This document shows positions 22,928 through 29,865 of a DNA stretch of 40,383 bases, piece by piece. This DNA is from UMGS363 sp051881775 (GTDB taxonomy: Bacteria; Bacillota; Clostridia; Oscillospirales; Ruminococcaceae): the NCBI GenBank assembly GCA_051881775.1, contig JBJEQN010000091.1:1-40383 (forward strand), given 5' to 3'. Position 1 is the first letter of the stretch; each line of letters opens with the position of its first letter. A program made the position numbers and the translations under genes. Under the pieces are notes generated by a model. The model made no database searches and had not been told where the DNA came from. It saw only the letters and a program-made list of their open reading frames with translations.

Positions 22928-25480
22928 TCAGCCCTTGGCATCATACCAGGTAAACCCCTTTTCCACCTCTGCGGTAAGGGGTACAGCCAGCTTTGCGGCA
23001 CTGTTCATTTCCTCGCCGAGAACTGCGGCGGCCTTATCTGCGTCCTTTTCCGACACTTCTATGATAAGCTCGTCGTGTACCTGCAGGATAAGCCTTGCGT
23101 CAAGCTGCTCCTTTTTCAGACGGGCGTAAACCTTGACCATGGCTATCTTTATTATGTCCGCAGCCGTGCCCTGTATGGGTGCGTTCATTGCCGCACGCTT
23201 ACCGAAGGCCTGAACGTTCTTGTTGGAGTTCTTTAATTCGGGTATATAACGCCTTCTGCCGTACATGGTGACAGCATAACCCTTTTCCGAAGCGTCGGCA
23301 ACGGCGTTGTCCATAAATTCCTTTATCTTGGGATAGTTTGCAAAATAGTTCTTTATATAACGGTCGGCCTCCGCAACGGAAACGTCAATGTCCTTGGACA
23401 GAGAAAAGGCTCCTATGCCGTACACAATGCCGAAGTTTACCGCTTTTGCCGCACGGCGCATTTCCGGCGTTACCATTTCCGGCGGCATACCGAATACCTG
23501 TGCAGCAGTTGCGGTGTGGATATCCCTGCCGTCAAGAAAGTTCTTCTGCATATTTTCATCACCGCTCATTGCGGCAAGGATACGCAGCTCTATCTGGCTG
23601 TAATCGGCGTCAAGGAGGGTGTACCCCTCGGCGGCGGTAAAGAATTTGCGCATATTCCGTCCAAGCTCCGTTCGGACTGGGATGTTCTGCATATTAGGCT
23701 CAGTGGAGGAAATTCTGCCCGTTTTGGTTTCCGTCTGCTTGAACACGGAATGAACACGGCCGTCTGCCCCCACTTCTTTCAGCAAGCCGTCCACATAGGT
23801 GGAGTTCAGCTTTGTAAGCTGGCGGTACTGCATTATAAGGTCGATGATCTCGTGCTTTCCTCTCAGCTCTTCAAGGACTTCGGCATTGGTGGAATAACCC
23901 GTCTTGGTCTTTTTTTTTGCAGGCAGTCCCATTTCCTCAAAAAGCACCGTTCCAAGCTGCTTGGGCGAGCCTATGTTGAACTCGTGACCTGCCATAAAAT
24001 ATATCTGCTGCTCAATTCCGCTTATATCGGCGGAAAGCCTCTCACCAAAGGTTTTTACGCCCTCGGTATCAACTCTTACGCCGTAATATTCCATTGAAGC
24101 AAGAACTTCCGTTAAGGGCTGTTCAACCTCGTTAAACAGCTTTTCCATACCGCTGTCCTTTACTTCTTTGTAAAGCGCTTCGCAAAGCTGGGGAAGGCTT
24201 GCAATATCCCCGTTTTCGCCCTGAGCGTCATAATAAGGGGAGCCGTACTCTGCGCACATTTTCTCCACCGTGTATTCCGCAGAGGAGGTGTTCAGCATAT
24301 ATCCCAGAATGTCTGCGTCTGCAGCAAGATTTTTCAGCTCGCAGCCGTTCTCAAAGCAGAAGCGGTAAGCCGGCTTTGCCTGAAATGCGTATTTGGGGCA
24401 GCCGCAGGACAGGAATTTAAGCCGGTTTTCCTTGTCCTCCACCGTCATTATCTGTCCGCTGTACGCAAGTTTCAGTTTCTCGTCAGCAAATATGAACGAA
24501 ACAACGCTGTCCGTGTTCAGTATCTCGTTAAACAAGCCGTCCTCAAAGCCTTTTACGGTATAATCTATCCTTTCGGCAGGCTTGCTGTCGGTCTGTGCAG
24601 CTTCCGTGACAGCCGCAGGCTTAAGCTCCAGCTTTTCAAGCAGCTTGTACATTTCAAGCCTTGTGAGAATGGAAGAAACTGCGGCTTCGTCGGTCTTTCC
24701 AAGTTTGTAGCTTTGTATATCTCCGTCAATGGGAGCGTTGTAAACGATAGTAGCAAGCCATTTGCTGCGTTCTGCATCGGCTTTTCCGGATTCCAGCTTT
24801 GCAAGAACGGATTTTGTGGCATTTACCCTGCCTTCCGCAAGGTCTTCATACAGCTTTTCAACGCTGCCGTGTTCTTTTATAAGGGTAAGAGCGGTCTTTT
24901 CGCCTATGCCCTTTACGCCGCTTATGTTGTCCGAGCTGTCGCCCATAAGGGCTTTCAGGTCGATAAGCTGCAAAGGTTCAAGCCCGTAGTCCTCACGGAA
25001 CTTATCGGGAGTGTAGACCTTAAGCTCCTTTGTACCGTGGAGAAGCACCGTTACTTTATCGTTGACAAGCTGCAGTGAATCCCTGTCTCCCGTAAGGATA
25101 ACGCATTCATCTCCGCCGTCGCAGCACATTTTTGACAGAGTGCCGAGAATATCGTCCGCCTCGAAGCCCTCCGTTTCAAGAACGTGAACGCCTAAGCCCC
25201 TGAGCAGGTCTTTTATAACAGGCATCTGCTGCGCAAGCTCGTCGGGCATACCGTGGCGGTTGGCTTTGTAGCTTGGCTCCGCCTTGTGACGGAACGTAGG
25301 CGCACGCAGGTCAAAGGCGCAGGCTACAGCGTCCGGTTTCTGCTCGCCGGTTATTTTCAGATAAATATTCATAAAGCCCGTCAGAGCGTTGGTATATGCG
25401 CCGTTTTTATTGGAAAGCATTTTTATCCCGTAAAAAGCACGGTTCATAATGCTGTTTCCGTCAATTGCAAGAAGCTTCAT
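22928..25480 (-). CDS. polA: DNA polymerase I
   Basis: This 850-residue protein fills gaps and removes RNA primers. The 5' nuclease domain (about 1-290) has LLAIDGNSIMNRAFYG, GFEADDILGT, TGDRDSLQLV and GVKGIGEKTA. The polymerase domain has motif A DADYSQIELRILA, motif B RRAAKAVNFGIVYG and motif C QVHDELIIE. The region between lacks the DxE and other acidic residues of the 3'-5' exonuclease (the strand that should carry DTE reads SVVSFIFADE), so proofreading is probably absent, as in Bacillus-type PolA. A GGGGTG ribosome site precedes the ATG. It follows argS in the same direction after a repeat-filled gap. Confidence 0.98.
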   Translation of the reverse strand: MKLLAIDGNSIMNRAFYGIKMLSNKNGAYTNALTGFMNIYLKITGEQKPDAVACAFDLRAPTFRHKAEPSYKANRHGMPDELAQQMPVIKDLLRGLGVHVLETEGFEADDILGTLSKMCCDGGDECVILTGDRDSLQLVNDKVTVLLHGTKELKVYTPDKFREDYGLEPLQLIDLKALMGDSSDNISGVKGIGEKTALTLIKEHGSVEKLYEDLAEGRVNATKSVLAKLESGKADAERSKWLATIVYNAPIDGDIQSYKLGKTDEAAVSSILTRLEMYKLLEKLELKPAAVTEAAQTDSKPAERIDYTVKGFEDGLFNEILNTDSVVSFIFADEKLKLAYSGQIMTVEDKENRLKFLSCGCPKYAFQAKPAYRFCFENGCELKNLAADADILGYMLNTSSAEYTVEKMCAEYGSPYYDAQGENGDIASLPQLCEALYKEVKDSGMEKLFNEVEQPLTEVLASMEYYGVRVDTEGVKTFGERLSADISGIEQQIYFMAGHEFNIGSPKQLGTVLFEEMGLPAKKKTKTGYSTNAEVLEELRGKHEIIDLIMQYRQLTKLNSTYVDGLLKEVGADGRVHSVFKQTETKTGRISSTEPNMQNIPVRTELGRNMRKFFTAAEGYTLLDADYSQIELRILAAMSGDENMQKNFLDGRDIHTATAAQVFGMPPEMVTPEMRRAAKAVNFGIVYGIGAFSLSKDIDVSVAEADRYIKNYFANYPKIKEFMDNAVADASEKGYAVTMYGRRRYIPELKNSNKNVQAFGKRAAMNAPIQGTAADIIKIAMVKVYARLKKEQLDARLILQVHDELIIEVSEKDADKAAAVLGEEMNSAAKLAVPLTAEVEKGFTWYDAKG

Positions 25481-25498
25481 AATGACACCCCTTTGGGA

Positions 25499-25755
25499 AG
25501 TTTGAAGTGTTAAGAGTGGAGAGTGAAGTAATTAATTCGGAATGCGGAATTAGGAATTCGGAATTATAGTGCTGAGCAAAAAATGTCGGATAAATATGTA
25601 GGGGACGGGTTTCCCGTCCCGTTTGCACCGAATTAGGTTAAATCGGGACGGGAGACCCGTCCCCTACAAAAATATTCATTTTGTGAAGCGCCCATAATTA
25701 CGCATTGCGTATTCCAAATTAGAAAACAATTTCACTTTTCACTTTCAACTTTGAA
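25499..25755. repeat. composite intergenic repeat region between argS and polA
   Basis: AT-rich arms with GAGTGGAGAGTGAAG and ATTCGGAATGCGGAATTAGG on the left, and TTACGCATTGCGTATTCC and TTTCACTTTTCACTTTCAACTTTG on the right, flank the GACGGG element at 25595-25668. No gene and no clear intrinsic terminator seen. Confidence 0.78.
25595..25668. repeat. GTAGGGGACGGG element, copy 2
   Basis: TATGTAGGGGACGGGTTTCC..GTCCCGT and GGGACGGGAGACCCGTCCCCTACA, separated by an AT-rich middle nearly identical to copy 1 (CCGAATTAGGTTAAATC). Confidence 0.88.
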
Positions 25756-25756
25756 T

Positions 25757-27508
25757 TTACATATTTTCTACCGTATCAATGCCGAGAATATCAAGGTGCT
25801 TGACAATGACCTTTCTCGTCAGCTTTGCAAGAGCAAGCCAGCTTGCCTTTTTAGCCTCGTCCTGTTCGCCTATGATATTGTTCTCGTGATAGAACTTTGA
25901 GAAGGACACCGCAAGCTGATAAGCGTTTTCGCAGACATAGTTGGGCGCTTTTTCGTCCATTGCGTAGCTGAAAGCGTTGCCCGTCATAATTATTTTCAGC
26001 ATAAGCTCACGCTCCGCCTCGGTGTAAATGCCGTTAAGCTCAGACTTGGCGTCTCCGGCTTTTTTCATAATGGAGTTTATTCTCGAAACGGTGTAAAGCA
26101 GATAAATGCCCGTTTTTCCCTCTGCGGACATAAACTTGTCAAGGTCGAAAATATAGTCCTTGGAGCGGTGGTTGATAAGGTCGCCGAACTTTACCGCAGC
26201 CATTCCCAGCTTGCGTGCGTAATCCTCACGGTCCTCCTCCGCAACAAAGGAAGAGCTTGCCAGACGTTCAAGAGAAGCGTCCGTTACCGTTTCAATAAGG
26301 TTGGAAAGACGCATTACTCCGCCGTCACGGGTCTTGTAGGGCTTGCCGTCCTTGCCGTTCATTGTGCCGAAGCCGAGAAATTCCAGCTCCGTTTCGGTGG
26401 GAACAAGCTCCGCACGCCTTGCACAGCGGAAAACCTGTGTGAAATGAAGCTCCTGCCGCTTGTCCACAACATACCATATCTTGTTGGGCTTAAAGTCCTT
26501 TTCACGCTGTATGATAGTGGCAAGGTCGGTGGTGGCGTAAATGCTTGAATTATCCGACTTGCGGACGATGACGGGAGGCATAGGTGCCTTGTCGCTTTCC
26601 TCCGCAACGTCCACTACAAGAGCGCCATTGCTTTCGTAGGACAGCTTCTTGTCTTCAAGTATCTTCATAAGCTCGGGGATATACTTGTCAGCGTCGCTTT
26701 CGCCGTACCAGTAGTCGAAATCAACGTCCAGCTTGGAGTAGTTTGATTTAAGGTCGGCAATAGAAACACGGAGAATTTCTTTCCACAGGGCAATGTAACC
26801 GGGTCTGCCGTTTTGAAGTTCAAAGGTAGCGGTGTGCGCCTTAGCCTTGAAATCCTCGTTTTCCTTGCTCTTTTTGCTTGCAAAGGGGTAGACCTCGCAG
26901 AGAAGCTCGGGTGAAAGCTCGGGAACGCTGTCCTTTTCGGGGTCAAAGCCGCCCTTAAAGCATTTCCAGTCGGGATAACGCTCGTTAAGCTCTGCGATAA
27001 CAAGACCTATCTGCAATCCCCAGTCGCCGAGGTGAACGTCGCCATAAACGGTGTTGCCGCAGGCTCTTGCAAGGCGCTTTAAGGCTTCGCCGATAATTGC
27101 GGAGCGGAGATGTCCGATGTGGAGCGGCTTTGCAACGTTGGGTCCGCCGTAGTCTATAACAATAGTCTGGGGCTTTTCCGCCTGAGGTATTCCGCAGAAC
27201 TCGTCATTTTCAATTTCTTTTACAATTTTGAGCATATACTCGTCATTAAGGGTAAGGTTCAGAAAGCCGGGCTTTACCACCTCTGCGGCGCTGAATATGC
27301 CCTCTTCACGAAGAACAGCCGCAACGTCCTCGGCTATCATAAAGGGAGCTTTCTTGTACAGCTTCGCTCCCGTGAAAGCGCCGTTGCACTGGAACTGGCA
27401 AAGGTCAAGACGGTCGGAGGCTGTAACGGCTCCAAGCTTTCCGTCATAACCGCACTTTTCAAAGGCGGCGGAAACAATATCGGTCAATATTTTGGTAACA
27501 GGCTGCAT
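25757..27508 (-). CDS. argS: arginyl-tRNA synthetase
   Basis: This 583-residue class I synthetase charges tRNA-Arg. The N-terminal tRNA D-loop recognition domain covers about 1-110, followed by DYGGPNVAKPLHIGHLRSAIIGE with the HIGH motif at 130-133, and FGTMNGKDGKPYKTRDGGVMRLSNLIE, the region that replaces KMSKS in many ArgRS. EGKTGIYLLYT leads into the C-terminal DALR anticodon-binding domain, and the protein ends in LDILGIDTVENM, close to the family end. The ATG has AAAGGA about 11 bases upstream, slightly long. Nothing suggests a T-box leader upstream. Confidence 0.97.
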   Translation of the reverse strand: MQPVTKILTDIVSAAFEKCGYDGKLGAVTASDRLDLCQFQCNGAFTGAKLYKKAPFMIAEDVAAVLREEGIFSAAEVVKPGFLNLTLNDEYMLKIVKEIENDEFCGIPQAEKPQTIVIDYGGPNVAKPLHIGHLRSAIIGEALKRLARACGNTVYGDVHLGDWGLQIGLVIAELNERYPDWKCFKGGFDPEKDSVPELSPELLCEVYPFASKKSKENEDFKAKAHTATFELQNGRPGYIALWKEILRVSIADLKSNYSKLDVDFDYWYGESDADKYIPELMKILEDKKLSYESNGALVVDVAEESDKAPMPPVIVRKSDNSSIYATTDLATIIQREKDFKPNKIWYVVDKRQELHFTQVFRCARRAELVPTETELEFLGFGTMNGKDGKPYKTRDGGVMRLSNLIETVTDASLERLASSSFVAEEDREDYARKLGMAAVKFGDLINHRSKDYIFDLDKFMSAEGKTGIYLLYTVSRINSIMKKAGDAKSELNGIYTEAERELMLKIIMTGNAFSYAMDEKAPNYVCENAYQLAVSFSKFYHENNIIGEQDEAKKASWLALAKLTRKVIVKHLDILGIDTVENM

Positions 27509-27571
27509 TTTTATATCATTCCTTTATTTTTTCATATATTTTAACTTTACCATATTTTTAGGAATAAGTCA

Positions 27572-27858
27572 AATTTAAAGTTGAAAGTGGAAAGTTGAAA
27601 GTGGAATTATAAGCGCTGCGCTAATTGAGTTATGTAGGGGACGGGTCTCCCGTCCCGTTTGAGCCGAATTGCCTTAAATCGGGACGGGAGACCCGTCCCC
27701 TACATAAAAATGAATAATGAATAGTGAATAATTAAGGTGTTCGCTGCGCTCACGGATTTTAAAATAACATCGCCGCAGGCGATACCATAATTTCACTTTC
27801 AACTTTCCACATTCCAAATTTAAAATAATTCCGAATTCCGCATTCCGAATTCCGAATT
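27572..27858. repeat. composite intergenic repeat region before argS
   Basis: Left arm: AGTTGAAAGTGGAAAGTTG repeated, then GCGCTGCGC. Core: GACGGG element 27631-27706. Right arm: GGTGTTCGCTGCGCTCACGG, ATTTTAAAAT, ATCGCCGCAGGCGATACCAT, then TTTCACTTTCAACTTTCCAC and ATTCCGAATTCCGCATTCC units. The right arm resembles the uvrB-uvrA repeat, including GATACCATAATT. No gene is visible here. Confidence 0.78.
27631..27706. repeat. GTAGGGGACGGG element, copy 3
   Basis: TATGTAGGGGACGGGTCTCC..GTCCCGT, middle CCGAATTGCCTTAAATC, then GGGACGGGAGACCCGTCCCCTACATA. Confidence 0.88.
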
Positions 27859-28666
27859 ATATAATGAGCATTTCTGCCAGCTTGTCAAACTCGTCTTTAA
27901 GCAGGGTGTAAACCTCTCTGCCCTTGTCACGGCCAAGATTTTTCATACAATCCCTGTAAAACTGCTGTTTACCGCCGGAGGTCTTTACAAGCTCCACAAT
28001 TGCGCCTATCTCGTCATATTCAGCCTGCACTCCGGCTTTTGACAGGATATTTTTTATGTATTTGGGAACGCTTACCTTTTTGCCGGAGGGCTTGTCCGCC
28101 TTTGGCTTAACAGGGGCTTCGGTCTTGACCTCAGGCTTGGCTTCGGGCTTGGTTTCAGCCTTTGCTTCGGTTTTTGCTTCCTGCTCGGGAACAACAGGTG
28201 AGGCCGGGGCGCTCTGCTTAACGGCAGGCTGTTCGGATATGGTCTTTTTCTCGTCCTGATCTATTTTTATTGTAAGTATCTGCTCCGCAGGCTTAACGGC
28301 GGACTTGACGGATTTTGCGCCGATGATTGATATTTCCTTGCGCAGACCCGACTTTTCCCAGAACTTTTTAACGTTGTCGTAGCCCCTGTCGCCGCTTATG
28401 ATGTAGTAACAGTCGTCGCCGCCGCTGCCTATAAGGTAGCCGAGAAAGCTGGCGAGCTGGAAATCAAGGGCGTTTTTCCCTCCTGCGTCAACGTTGTAAT
28501 AAGTGACCTCCGCAGGACACGCCAGCAGTTTTATGTGCGAGGAAAAGGACAGGGATGAAGCGTTTTCTGTGTAGAAAATATAGACCTTATCATCTGCGGA
28601 AAGGTTCTCAACGCCGGAAATACCCCCCGAGTGTACGTTTTCAAAATCTATAAGATATACAGCCAT
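27857..28666 (-). CDS. NYN/PIN-like domain protein with a KEA-rich linker
   Basis: This 269-residue protein starts with a PIN-like domain (about 1-135): YLIDFENVHSGG, AGGKNALDFQLASFLG and YIISGDRGYDNV supply the conserved acidic residues of NYN-type ribonucleases. A low-complexity linker rich in Lys, Glu, Pro and Ala (about 150-195, units such as KTEAKAETKPEAKPE) leads to a helical C-terminal domain (KKVSVPKYIKNILSKAG..FDKLAEMLII). No signal peptide. I start at ATG 28666 with AAGGAGG upstream; the frame stays open to 28888, but that extension spans the promoter. Substrate unknown; RNA cleavage is inferred from the fold. It is divergent from the HicAB operon. Confidence 0.87.
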   Translation of the reverse strand: MAVYLIDFENVHSGGISGVENLSADDKVYIFYTENASSLSFSSHIKLLACPAEVTYYNVDAGGKNALDFQLASFLGYLIGSGGDDCYYIISGDRGYDNVKKFWEKSGLRKEISIIGAKSVKSAVKPAEQILTIKIDQDEKKTISEQPAVKQSAPASPVVPEQEAKTEAKAETKPEAKPEVKTEAPVKPKADKPSGKKVSVPKYIKNILSKAGVQAEYDEIGAIVELVKTSGGKQQFYRDCMKNLGRDKGREVYTLLKDEFDKLAEMLII

Positions 28667-28699
28667 GATGACCTCCTTGAAAATATAATTAATATTTAT

Positions 28700-28728
28700 A
28701 GTATACCATGTTATCGGGCGGCGGTAAA
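28700..28728 (-). promoter_or_regulatory. promoter of the NYN/PIN-like gene
   Basis: On the minus strand TTTACC, 17 bp, TATACT, about 34 bp before the ATG. Confidence 0.55.
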
Positions 28729-28775
28729 GTACATTTTGTGACTTTTCGGAAGAAATAGTAACGGAAAATTGTATT

Positions 28776-28819
28776 TGCAACTGAAAAACAGTTGCATCTT
28801 TAAAAATATGTGGTATAAT
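28776..28819 (+). promoter_or_regulatory. hicAB promoter with overlapping palindromic operator
   Basis: TGCAACTG, AAAAA, CAGTTGCA (28776-28796) is a perfect palindrome whose right arm contains the -35 TTGCAT (28792-28797). After 16 bp comes TATAAT (28814-28819). HicB antitoxins with a ribbon-helix-helix domain bind palindromes at their own promoter, so this is the likely autoregulatory site. Confidence 0.8.
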
Positions 28820-28842
28820 ATATATCAAGGAGAGTGGTATCG

Positions 28843-29094
28843 TTGGGCAAAAAAGAAAAACTGATACAGCGGCTTTTATCCGTACCAAAGGATCTTACCT
28901 TTGATGAAATGCAGTCGCTTTTGGAAATTCTGGGGTTTGAAATGAGCAATAAAGGTAAAACAAGCGGTTCAAGGGTAAAGTTTTCAAGAGGAAGTACAAT
29001 TATTATCCTGCACAAACCGCATCCGCGGAAAGAATTGCTTGAATATCAGATAAAGCAGATAATTGAAAAACTTACGGAGGAGGAGCTTATATGA
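28843..29094 (+). CDS. hicA: HicA-family mRNA interferase toxin
   Basis: This 83-residue toxin of a type II system has the double-stranded-RNA-binding-like HicA fold: LTFDEMQSLLEILGFEMSNKGKTSGSRVKFSRG, then IIILHKPHPRKELLEYQIKQIIEKL. HicA cleaves mRNA when not held by HicB. In this subgroup the His found after GS in classical HicA is Arg (SGSRVKF), while the HKPHP histidines are kept. I start at TTG 28843, nine bases after AAGGAG; an in-frame GTG at 28834 touches the ribosome site. It overlaps hicB by 4 bases (ATGA), so the two are translationally coupled. Confidence 0.9.
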   Translation: MGKKEKLIQRLLSVPKDLTFDEMQSLLEILGFEMSNKGKTSGSRVKFSRGSTIIILHKPHPRKELLEYQIKQIIEKLTEEELI

Positions 29095-29432
29095 AAAATG
29101 CTATGGAATATAAAGGATATTTCGGAACGGTAGAGTACTCCGAATCGGATAATATCCTGTTCGGAAAGGTCATAGGCATAGGAAGCCTGATCTCTTATGA
29201 GGGCAGCAGTGTTGACGAGCTGCGCAGCGATTTTGAAGCCGCTGTTGACGATTATCTTGAACTTTGCGCCGAGAAAGGCATTGAACCGGATAAGACCTAC
29301 AAGGGCAGCTTCAATGTGAGGATCTCTCCGGAATTGCACCGAAGTCTCGCCCTATATTCAGCTTCGCACAATCAATCGCTTAATGCGTCCGTTGAAGCTG
29401 CTATTGAGTATTATATTTCAGCAAAAGCGTAA
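29091..29432 (+). CDS. hicB: HicB-family antitoxin
   Basis: This 113-residue antitoxin has an N-terminal HicB-like partial RNase H fold (YKGYFGTVEYSESDNILFGKVIGI..ISYEG, then VDELRSDFEAAVDDYLELC) and a C-terminal ribbon-helix-helix (GSFNVRISPELHRSLALYSASHNQSLNASVEAAIEYYI) for DNA binding. It neutralises HicA and represses the operon, probably through the palindrome at 28776-28796. The start overlaps the hicA stop. A terminator follows. Confidence 0.95.
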   Translation: MKNAMEYKGYFGTVEYSESDNILFGKVIGIGSLISYEGSSVDELRSDFEAAVDDYLELCAEKGIEPDKTYKGSFNVRISPELHRSLALYSASHNQSLNASVEAAIEYYISAKA

Positions 29433-29453
29433 AAAACAGTGTTTTAAAGTTTT

Positions 29454-29490
29454 CCATACCGTACAGTAATTGTGCGGTATGGATTTTTTT
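29454..29490 (+). terminator. terminator of hicAB
   Basis: CCATACCGTAC, AGTAATT, GTGCGGTATGG (one G-U) followed by ATTTTTTT. Confidence 0.88.
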
Positions 29491-29654
29491 ACATATATTA
29501 ACCCCTGTCCCCGTACAATGTCCTTCCCGTTAATCAAAAGTTAAAGAAAATGCTAAATAAACTATCAGATTTTAAAAGTTTTGAATTCTCTTTTTTCATT
29601 ATTTTGTTCAAAATCTTGGATTTTGGGGGATATTTAAGGTAAATTTTAATGTAA

Positions 29655-29683
29655 ATTGCAAGTTTTTAAAAAAATCTTGCAAT
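29655..29683. promoter_or_regulatory. palindromic operator candidate upstream of gltB
   Basis: ATTGCAAG, 13 bp of A/T, CTTGCAAT, a perfect 8-bp dyad that ends 6 bp before the -35. The position suits an activator such as a LysR or other nitrogen regulator; the protein is not in this window. Confidence 0.65.
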
Positions 29684-29689
29684 TTTCTG

Positions 29690-29718
29690 TTGACAAGAGC
29701 GGTCATATGTGATAGAAT
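29690..29718 (+). promoter_or_regulatory. gltBD promoter
   Basis: TTGACA, 17 bp, TAGAAT. It gives a leader of about 140 bases before the gltB ATG. Confidence 0.85.
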
Positions 29719-29737
29719 GACAATATGTTAACTTGGA

Positions 29738-29825
29738 GCGGTGTCACCGGCGGTTTTCAGGGAGCAATGCAAAGAGCGAACACAGTATGTTTGCTTTTTG
29801 TCTGCACCGCAGGGGACGCTTGCCG
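29738..29825 (+). promoter_or_regulatory. structured gltB mRNA leader, possible alternative stems
   Basis: GCGGTG (29738-29743) can pair locally as CGGTG-T-CACCG or with the distant CACCGC (29805-29810), so two folds exclude each other. Inside, GCGAAC and GTTTGC form a small stem. A second GGCGG and a GCCGC farther on offer further pairing. I do not recognise a known riboswitch class, and no terminator is present within it. Confidence 0.4.
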
Positions 29826-29865
29826 CAAATATATATGACCAAGGAAAGATGAAAGGGATTTGGCT

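Noticed and set aside
27509..27856. T-box or other tRNA-sensing leader upstream of argS
   Set aside because: No T-box sequence or specifier loop; the gap is filled by repeat elements.
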